Below are positions 55,677-64,000 of a stretch of DNA of 64,000 nucleotides, in pieces; the stretch's first letter is position 1, and each line of letters begins with the position of its first letter. The DNA is from Aphanomyces cochlioides (Eukaryota; Oomycota; Saprolegniomycetes; Saprolegniales; Verrucalvaceae). The notes beneath the pieces were generated by a model. The model was not told the origin of the DNA and ran no database searches. It saw only the letters and a list, made by a program, of their open reading frames with translations. Made by a program: the position numbers and the translations under genes. The stretch spans positions 868,001-932,000 of the forward strand of contig JAHQRK010000021.1 in the NCBI GenBank assembly GCA_019828595.1, given 5' to 3'.

Positions 55677-55937
55677 TTGTTCCACCATCCAAGCTACGAT
55701 TACAGCCGTGCCTTGCTTCGATTTCCACAGAGTGCATCGTTCTTGCGGCAAATTAATTCCTCAATGAGCGTCCACTTCGAAGTCATTAGCAAGCCAAACA
55801 GTGTGTGCATGTCATGGAGAGAATTCAAAGCATGCCTGGCGGGGCTACAAAACGCCTACGCGTACGTTCAGCTCTTAACCCAAGGCGATTCCTTTCGTAC
55901 TCCAACGGATGAAGGCGGTAAGTTTTATTCAATTGCA
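55677..55937 (+). pseudogene. Inverted duplicate of one exon of the large EF-hand gene
   Basis: The text FLRQINSSMSVHFEVISKP followed by SWREFKACLAGLQNAYAYVQ is almost the same as an exon on the minus strand at about 60500-60760 (FLRQINSSLSVHFEVISKP; CLAGLQNAYAFVQLLPQG). A small internal piece after TACAGCCGTG is missing. The copy ends at GATGAAGGCGGTA, where the 1.15-kb nuclease unit begins. It is an exon-sized fragment in opposite orientation to its source. Confidence 0.8.
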
Positions 55938-56188
55938 TAAATACCTGACTTAGTGCAAGGGGATTGTTATTTGTGTCTGCCGTAGCAATTGACGTTGTCA
56001 GCGAGAATTCAAATTGTAATAGTCAGAGCCATCAATCAAGCCAAGATCTCAACATTCTGGTTGGCCACCAAGTGCAAAAGAATGCTTTACTGCGACGAGG
56101 CGTGGCTCTGCTCGCTTATCCGTTGTGAAACTCCAAAGTGCAAACAGCATTGCATCGCGCACACTTGAGCGTCGGGATCAGCACCGCC

Positions 56189-56985
56189 ATGACTTCAATC
56201 ACTCAGCTTCGATCCATCATACAAGATCTCGATAGGATGCGATCGCTCAGTATTTTCTTCAAGATGACGTTGGGCCATACGTTGTGTGCGATGGAGCTGA
56301 TGTGGACGTGTTCAATCAATATTTTGGCCAAGAGAAATGTGCCATTCCGGGGCGATGCGTCGAACTCTTGGAGGGTCAACTTTTGATTGTCGAATATCCG
56401 CTTTCAGCTGTGCATGAATGCACCGTCGGTAGATTCGCGGCCGAGTTTCATCGATCTTGTGGTAACGACCACCACTTTGCCACAAAAGGTTCCATGACAT
56501 GCCAACGCGATGGGAGTCCCAACAAAGAAGCTGATGCAACCTTTGGTCCAATGGGATCTACGCCCGGAAGAACACCCCCGCCGGTTTTAAAGGATGGAAG
56601 TCACCGTACGATCGCCGATTGGATCACATTGGCTGTCGAAGTTGGAAGAACTCAGGACTGGGCGAGTCTTGAACGAGCTGCAATTTGGTGGCTGGAATAT
56701 CCTGGCATTCAATATGTGCTCCTCATCAAGGTCAGTAAAATGGCTCGATCCATGACGTATCGCCTCTACGACGTCCAAGACTATGCTCATCCAAATCAAT
56801 TACCGCCTCCAGCGGCAACAGAGTCATTTGAAAACCGAGCAAATGGCCAAGCCGTTAACCTTACACTGGACAATCGACGAATTTTGTCGATACCAGTAGC
56901 CGTACATTTACCACCGGGTGTAAATGATGAGTCTGTCATCAATCTGCGAGCTGTGATGCGTCAGGTCATCCGCAGTATTCGTTAG
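56189..56985 (+). pseudogene. PD-(D/E)XK-nuclease-like gene, copy C, same frameshift as A and B
   Basis: Nearly identical to copy B over the whole unit (55938-57095), with one amino-acid change in the core region (PPPVLKDGSH instead of PPPVSKDGSH). The one-base loss near GATAGGATGCG is shared with A and B, so the frameshift predates their duplication. The reading frame after it is otherwise intact to the stop at 56983-56985. Confidence 0.7.
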
Positions 56986-58110
56986 TTGCGATGAACTTTT
57001 AACATCTTTCTTCTCAAATTGCATTTCGCTCAGTGTCATTACCACTCAGCTTTCATTGGTTCTCGCGGCGGCGGTGGCCACAATTGTGGGAGCAATGCAG
57101 ACAGCGGCACCGGCAATCTTGGCAATGGTCAAACCTGACGTGGTGGTGGTAAGAACCTCCCCCCAATACAATTTGCCGAGCACCCCACGATATGCAATAC
57201 CGTCTTTGGTTTCAAACTTTTGGGGGCCCCTCATGTCGATATTGGCTTCCACTTTGGTTTTGTCATACTTGCCGCACTGGATTTTGTTGGAATCTCAGTC
57301 GGTGTCTTCCCATTTCTTCTACCACACGCACACTTATGAGAGGAAAAGACGCAGGAATTGCATAATTGACCATAATTGGAAATTGAAGGACAAGGAGCAA
57401 AAACGTGGGGTGCGTGGATTATCATTCAGACGACGGACCGAGGAAGGAAGGTCAGCGTCACACAGCGGCGTGCCAGTCGTTGATGAGTACATCAAGGAGT
57501 GCCTTACGAGTGAATTGAATGCCAGTCATTGTACTCGACCAAGTATGAAAGGCTTGAGGGAAGAATTCTCCATGCCCAAAGGTCCACGACCTGATGAAAG
57601 TGCGAATTCCACCTCAAGTGAGAAATCCTGCTAGACCAACTCGAGAGAGAGATTTGGACCTGCATGATGGCCAAGGACTTTGTTTTCCTGTAGTCCTCCT
57701 TGCAGCAAATTGCCAGACCTCTCACATTTGTGAAACGTTTTGCTGCGTGGGGTGCTTTTGTGGCAATCAATGATAGATTCGTTGATGCAACTTGGAATGA
57801 GATGGAGCGGACTCTTCTCATTGATGAAGTTTAGCCTTGTTCTGCTTGACAAAGCTCCAGTAGACTCGATCCGCGTCGGGCACCGGGTGGTTCCACTGCG
57901 TTGTTCTATCAAAATGGAATCAATCAACAGAAGGTATCACAAAGGATCTCAAACCGATTGATGAGGTTACGGAAGTATGGCTTTCCCTTTGGCGTGATCT
58001 TCATATCCCAATTCTCGGGCAAGCGATGCACCAAGTACTTGTGCAAGTCGGCGTCACTCGCAAAGTTTACCTGTCCAACATCATCAGGATCGACATGGGG
58101 CAAAAATTTT
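56986..58110. pseudogene. Relics of the small secreted family and of the dispersed segment
   Basis: 57046-57252 (minus) reads FETKDGIAYRGVLGKLYWGE and TTTSGLTIAKIAGAAVCIAP, the conserved secreted-family core without its start or its last cysteines. The piece around 57430-57640 repeats text at 43200-43430. 57720-58105 is the segment whose diverged copies lie at 38.7, 43.7 and 49.5 kb; in the plus strand it reads VTEVWLSLWRDLHIPILGQ and then MHQVLVQVGVTRKVYLSNII, which may be an exon of an old gene. Confidence 0.5.
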
Positions 58111-61100
58111 TCACCTCGGCTGATGTGTTAGACGTTTGTTCAACTGGCTCAGGTTGCTGAGATTGAGTGTGTTCCTGGATTCAAGATGACAATCTATCCT
58201 CATGGAATGTTCTACCGCATCCTCGGGCTTCTTGGAGGATGTTACTGTTCTCTTTTCACTGTCTGGTTGTTTTTGTATCGATGCACTCTGCTTGTTCGCA
58301 TCGGCATTGACGTGAGTTTTGTCATTAGTGGCAGCCTTAGCCATTGACGTCGCGCGATTTCGTCTGCTCTCTTGTTTGTCATGATTGTGCTCAGGAGAAT
58401 TATTCGCTTCTGGAATAGCACGTCTCGAAGCTCCCAAGTTGTCTTTTTCAGGTGAACTATCTTGATTCGCTGCAGCTTTCTTCGTAGGACCTCTTGATTC
58501 CTACAATGATGACCCTCCTGCAGCCCGTGCAAAGTAGAGAGCTAACCTTGTTCTGCGTCACTGATCGACTTGACTGAACAATGGGCGCTTCAGATTCCTA
58601 AGTCGATGGAGTTAGACCCTCCAATCTATCTTTCAACGTACCTGAAATGCTTCCTTGTCTAAACGATGATTGCTTGACGCACGGTCGGTCTCCATTTTCT
58701 ACAGACTAATAGGAGATAATTCCCAGGATTGTCTTACTTCCGAGTCCTTCGTTTTCGCTTCTCTCCTTGGTGTACTGTCGTCGTTGTTCCCTGCCGCGGT
58801 CCCTTGGATTTGTGACACCGATGTCTGCCGAGGAGAATTCTGTGGTGTTGACTTTTCCAGCCTTGCTTTGGACGTCGCGCGATTCAAGTCCCCCCTCAGT
58901 TTGACAAGAAAATCTATGCGCGAGGGAAATTCAGTGGGTCGTTCTACTCCTCGTTGTACCTTCAATCGAGATAATACACGACGTGTCTGGATCCAAGAAT
59001 CGAAATAGATTTCGCTTTTGGGAAGCGTTCAAAGCGAGGCCAAAGTCGTCCAGGACTTCTTCACAAGAGACGACTGAAATCTAAGACACAACGTGGCACA
59101 CTACACGTTTCAGCGCAGTTCTTACTTTTCCAGGTGGATCAGCGACTGCAGCCATTGCTTTCTTCAAGCCATTGAATGGCTTTGCTGGACATCTTGACAT
59201 CAAGATAGATCGCAAGCTAGCCAGTGTAGCAGACGCTGAAAAATCATCCAAAGTAGACGCTTTCGATGGTGTTTCGATCTCTACTTTCAGTGCCTCTCGT
59301 TGTACGTCTTGTGCTCTACTGCAGTACTGACAAGTTTGAGCTCTATCAAGACTATTACCTCGTCGCTCGCTGTGCTTGCTCTTCTGCCGTCTGCCTTTTC
59401 AATTGCTCATACTTTTTCTTCCACTTGGTGGCATCTGCTGACTCTGACGTCGATTGCGTTGACCTCTGCTTGCTTAGCTCATTCTCAAGCTCTTGAATGC
59501 GCATTTTCAACTCCTCCTCCGCTTTGTTTGACGACACACTCGACTGAATTATTGCTTTTGGCATTGTTGTTGTCGTGATATTTGGATTGGATTTGGCTTC
59601 AAGCACAAGTTTTGATGGAATTTTTCGTAAATTGACTTGAGAATTGGTCGGCTGAAGCGACTCTTTCAGCGATTGTCCATTCGTTCGTATCTGGAAATGC
59701 GCTTGGATTTCAATTTGACCGGTGCATACCTAACGAATGGTGAAGTCTCATGAAGTCAGGGATGGATCGAGTACTTCATAGACTGGATCGTACATTGGAA
59801 GCCAAGATTTAATTCCGTAGCCTTCTCGAGCCATCATTGACGACACGGACACTTCCGTCTCGCCGATCAACTGGTCGCTCTTGGGCTGTTTATTGTAACT
59901 ATGGCGCAATGAGCGTCAATAGTATTTTCAATAAGACTTACACTCGAATCAATAGTTTGGGCGTGATCGTGCGACCCAATCTTAGTTGTGTCAAGAGCTT
60001 CGCCCAGTCGGTGGCAAATGTTTTATTCTTATCGGGATCGAAATAATCCAGCGACCTACAATTCGTCATGGACTGACGTAACCATGCCACATACCAGTCT
60101 TCAGGCGTGCCAACGACTTCATAATCGCTCGCGGTCGATGGATCGTATGCCGTGCAATATAAAGTCGCCTTGACATTTGTCCTTGGCACACTCTTTCGAA
60201 CGCTTAACACCACGAAATGGAATTTTGGCGGAGATGCATTGTCTCGACTAGTTCTAGCAATGCTGATAGAACTGATGCGTGCAGCTTTCTTACTTTTTCG
60301 ACTCGGGGTTGGAGACAACTGTGAAGGGGATCAAGTTTTCACCAGTGCTGTCAGGTTTTCCAAGAATCGGCTGCGTGTCAACATAAACAACAGGTCGATC
60401 GGCTCGACGACAGCATTCCTTCGGCTCGTCCACGCGTATTGACGTCGAGTGATTCCACTGAGGAGTACAGCCACCTAGCACAAAGTGTCAACTTCTATCA
60501 AAATAAACTCTACCGCCTTCATCTGTTGGAGTACGAAAAGAATCGCCTTGAGGTAGCAGTTGAACAAAAGCGTAGGCGTTTTGTAGCCCAGCCAAGCATG
60601 CTTTGAATTCTCTCCATGACATGTGAACACTGTTTGGCTTGCTAATAACTTCAAAGTGAACGCTCAGTGAAGAATTAATTTGCCGCAGGAACGAAGCAAT
60701 CTGTGGGAACCGAAGCAAGGATTGAATCACCCACGGCTGTAGTCGTAGCTTGGACTGCTCTAGTGTCTGCTGGTCGACGCTGAATTCAATCAGCGCCGGC
60801 GAAATGGACCAAAAGAATGGTAATTGCGAGCTACTGAATACTGACCGAAGTTTGGCCACAAGTGCTAGCTAGTGTAAATATCGTCAAAGCTATCGCGCTT
60901 ACCATTGCTTTCGAGAAATACCAAGCTCGCCGCTTTGTCTGCCGTGAATTTAATTCGAAATCGTCGTAGCAAACCCAGGAAATAGTTGTTCAGTTCGGGA
61001 TACCACATTTCATTCACAGTGCCTCGCTCAAAGAGATTTACTTCTCCAGTGCTAGACGTCAATGCCATCAGAGACCATCTAATATTTTAGGATCTCGTAC

Positions 61101-64000
61101 CTGGAGTCAATCTTTCTAGTCAATAGCGGCGAATGACTTTGAGAAATATCATCAGCAGCGAAGGAATAACTCAAGGTTTGCTGAGCGCATGGATCTATCA
61201 CGTATACATTTAGCGCAGCCGTTGCTTCAGGTGTTCTCGTTATCAGCGTTTGATAATATTGCTGGCCACTTCCAAGTCTCGCTAGTTTCGTCAAGATGTG
61301 CCGCATTTTTACTTCCAGAGCTTGCACTCTCGTAAATCTAAGAGGCCCCTTATCTCTGACTCAGTTGTTGTGGATTTGTACCTGGAGAGTGAGGCGAATA
61401 AACTCCGACTGACGGTTGATGATAACTGAACGTGGTCTACGCTGTCGCGATATCGAAGAGCGTCAAGGGCAAATGCGACTCGCATTTGGTTTTCAATGGC
61501 CAGGTATTCCCCTGATAGCTTGAGACCCCGCCTGAGTAAGCATTCAATCAAGTCTGGCTGGGCAATTTCGTCCAAATTAGGCTGGCCAAGCTTTTCCCAT
61601 TCTAAATCATCATCTTGGTCTGGTTTTTCAATCTTGAACAGCGCCAGGATGGCGTTGGAGACGTCGTGGATCGAATAATTGGAAAAGGTTCCCGCTAGAC
61701 CAGTTGAGGAATGAAACATTGCGAGCAAAACACCACCAGCGGAGGCAGGTTGCTCTTTGCCGTCGCCAAACATACAAGGCGTGCAAATTAATGCAATTCG
61801 TTGGAGAGTTACGAGATCCACGCTCCATCCGAGTTTCATTTTCAGTTGTTTCGCCATATAAATCATCTCATGGGCTGGCATTCCAAGGTAGAAATTGTTC
61901 AAAATGAGCTTCACGTCATTGTTTTCCACTTGGTGCTCCTTGTACAATTGCTCCAATTCGATCAGTTTTTCCAGCAGAACTCGATCATAAGCCGCTGAAG
62001 TTCCTAGAAAATTATGTCAGCAATAGAAAACTTATCGAGTTTGTTGGTACGTTGAATGAACATTGTAAAGTCAGCCAAACGAATGCCTTGCCCTGGTGTT
62101 CGCTGGAGCAAATGCGAAAAAATGCGCAAATCCACGGGCGATGCACTTAAACCAATCGACTGGACCAAGTTACTGAGCTCTTCGTATTCAATCGATCCAT
62201 CGCTATTCACATCAAAGCGAGAGAATAACATGGCAATGCCACGAGCTTCGTCTCCAGCATTGTCGACGAGCTCGATCGGACAAATTCTTTGAAACAATAC
62301 ATGCTCTTGGCGAAATCGCAAATCGAGTTGGCGCTTTTCAAGTGGTTTACCATTAAGATGCCACGACGAATTCATTGGTTTTGTGGTCGCTTCGTCAATC
62401 ATTTCATCCACGATCGACTTTAGAAAAGAGCGTAGATGGGGATTCACGCTGTCTAGAGTTATCGATTCGTAGGATAACTTTGATGTGTTCGTGTACACAG
62501 CATCGTCTTCGTCGGAAGGAACCCAAACGCTATCGCGGCCTAAAAGCCACGCTTTAAATTCTTCAAAGCTGAGTGTTCCATTGTTATCAATGTCGAGTTC
62601 TTCAAAGACGCCGTCGATTTGGTTATCTGTCAGCGGTGGGTGAAGCTTTAGCTTGTCGAGAAACTAATCCAACACGTTAATGATAAAGTTTAGTGCACAG
62701 TGTGGAGTACGTGGATGAATTCGTCACGACTAAGATCTCCCGAATGGTTCTCATCGAGCGACTCGAATATTCGATTGAGGACATCGACTTGGATATCCGT
62801 CGCAGCCAATTTCGAGAGCAACATTGATCGCAATTGCATGCCTAGGACTTCAAAATTGCCGTGTTCATGGAGGTAGCAGTCGTCGCAATATTTATCGTTG
62901 GCTGCCATTTTCTCAAAGCAGTCGTCGCAAAAGATATTGACGCAGCCTTGGGCCATACACGTTCTATCTTTGTTTTGCTTGCCGTTGACAATAACAATCT
63001 TGTGGCAATCGCAGCAGTGTACGGCATTACGACCAGTCTTTCGCCCTCCAATCAACCGCGGCAGGTCGGCTTGCTTTTGCTTGTCGCCAAATACTTGAGC
63101 CTTTCGCTGCTGGACTCGTTGTAACATCTCCATTCGTCTTGTTTCCAGCGACTGCATGTAAGGACTGCTGTGGAGTAATTTCGGGTCGACTGTTGGTTTT
63201 CGGACAAATGCAATCGGTCCATTGGAAGCTTCACTGTCTGTATTCGATGCCCAGTTGAACGACCTCCTTGGCATTGGTGCTGGCGCTTCATTCTGTAATG
63301 AATTTACTTCAGCGATGTCAGCAGCTTTGGCAGCATCGAGGCGTTCTTGTGCTGCTGCAAAGAATTGTTGGACGGGTGTCGTATCGTGTTGGATCAATTT
63401 TTTCTTTGGTCCTCGTGGATTCACCCGTGGCTTGGACTTTTGCGTTGAGTGGATTTCTTGCACACGTTTGTGAAAGACAGCATTCGTAGGATTCAAAGCT
63501 TGGAGGAATGCGCTATGTAGTTCTTGAGCTAGGTTTGGTTTTTCTTGTAATAATTCCATGGCCAAGCTAGCTCTCATTGCCGTCTCTTTTGGGGAATAAC
63601 TTACTGACGGGAGCGTCAGCATGGGCATCGTATGCTCCTTCACTTTGACACTTTTCAAGTCTTTCGCTCCAATCTACGCAGAAGAAATTATCATGGAGGG
63701 AAAGGAGTCTTGTAGCTTACTAGATGGACTTCAAGTGTTCCTTCTTGGTGAACTTTTTCAGGCACGTCCTCGTCTTCTCTTTCAGGAACTGCGGACATCA
63801 AACGGTCTTCTTCCATGTCGAGCATGAAGTATTCCAAAAGTTCTTCCGCTTGAATCGTATTGCTCTTATCTTTATCCATGCCGTTGAATAGAATCAAGAC
63901 CTTCTCGTCCGACATTTCATCCATCTTGAATCCCAGATTCATCATGCGCCGTTTAAAATCTGCTTTGCGAATCACACCAGCATTGGCGAATTCACGCTTG
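58111..64000 (-). CDS. Large EF-hand / zinc-binding / coiled-coil protein, many exons, 5' end beyond window
   Basis: The minus strand carries one long multi-exon gene that is open at the right edge (REFANAGVIRKADFKRRM). In order: an EF-hand loop (DKDKSNTIQAEEL), a linker with KPRVNPRGPKKK, a Cys-rich zinc-binding block (CCDCHKIVIVNG; CVNIFCDDCFEKMAANDKYC), and EF-hands DENHSGDLSRDEF, DIDNNGTLSFEEF and DVNSDGSIEYEEL. A helical region (LEQLYKEHQVENNDVKLIL; AHEMIYMAKQLKMKLGW) and beta-rich exons follow (FLRQINSSLSVHFEVISKP; FHFVVLSVRKSVPR). Then comes a coiled coil (EEELKMRIQELENELSKQR) and a Ser/Lys/Gln-rich tail ending LSQLNKRLTHQPR at 58111. Short introns interrupt at each frame change, for example near 62660, 62000 and 61320. 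It is likely a calcium-responsive scaffold; no family name is certain. The exon at 60500-60760 and the 3' exons are duplicated into the repeat region at 55.7 and 53.5 kb. Confidence 0.6.

Overview
The window looks like nuclear DNA of an oomycete, most likely a Saprolegnia/Aphanomyces-type water mould. This is inferred from gene content and gene structure, not from a database match. Coding density is high, genes lie on both strands, and they are split by very short introns (about 41-55 nt, GT...AG). I could place several introns to the base because splicing restores a known protein family. Gene content fits: a P450-like/lipoxygenase fusion, a secreted tyrosinase-family protein, repeat-rich secreted proteins, FAM221, TMEM53, TMEM185 and UPF0489 homologues, and mitochondrial presequences on two proteins.

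Left part (1-35 kb) is mainly ordinary genes. It starts with a broken P450-like/lipoxygenase fusion gene (minus, running off the left edge) and a full-length paralogue (3.9-6.7 kb, plus). Next come a GPI-anchor-type secreted protein (7.5-8.8 kb), a pyrimidine 5'-nucleotidase (10.2-11.4 kb) whose stop codon overlaps that of a convergent UPF0489 gene, a J-domain protein fused to a TMEM185-like membrane protein (13.0-14.5 kb), and a mitochondrial class-V aminotransferase (15.4-16.9 kb). A large secreted FN3/glycine-rich/kelch/P-domain protein (16.9-22.1 kb), a mitochondrial PPR-like protein (22.6-23.9 kb) and a tyrosinase homologue that lost its CuA histidines (24.7-26.4 kb) follow. The block ends with a CHK-kinase-like protein, a cysteine-rich secreted repeat protein divergent from a FAM221 gene, and two tandem TMEM53-type hydrolases.

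Middle part (35-58 kb) is a dynamic, duplication-rich region. It holds a family of small secreted four-cysteine proteins (one intact copy at 37.8 kb, two broken copies, several relics), a dead pogo/Tigger-like DNA transposon with terminal inverted repeats (39.4-41.5 kb), two back-to-back perfect palindromes (42.8 kb), and a Ty3/gypsy retrotransposon with LTRs identical by eye and a 5-bp target-site duplication (44.2-49.4 kb) but disabled reading frames. It also holds five copies of a PD-(D/E)XK-nuclease-like gene (50.0-57.0 kb): one intact, one truncated, and three sharing a single-base frameshift. Two of the frameshifted copies form a near-perfect inverted pair. Pieces of the neighbouring large gene are duplicated into this region.

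Right part (58.1-64 kb) is one large multi-exon minus-strand gene for an EF-hand/zinc-binding/coiled-coil protein that continues beyond the right edge.

The most distinctive material is the fusion-gene pair, whose catalytic residues look altered in both halves; the CuA-less tyrosinase; the small secreted cysteine family; and the nuclease-like array with its defined-edge 1.15-kb duplicated unit.
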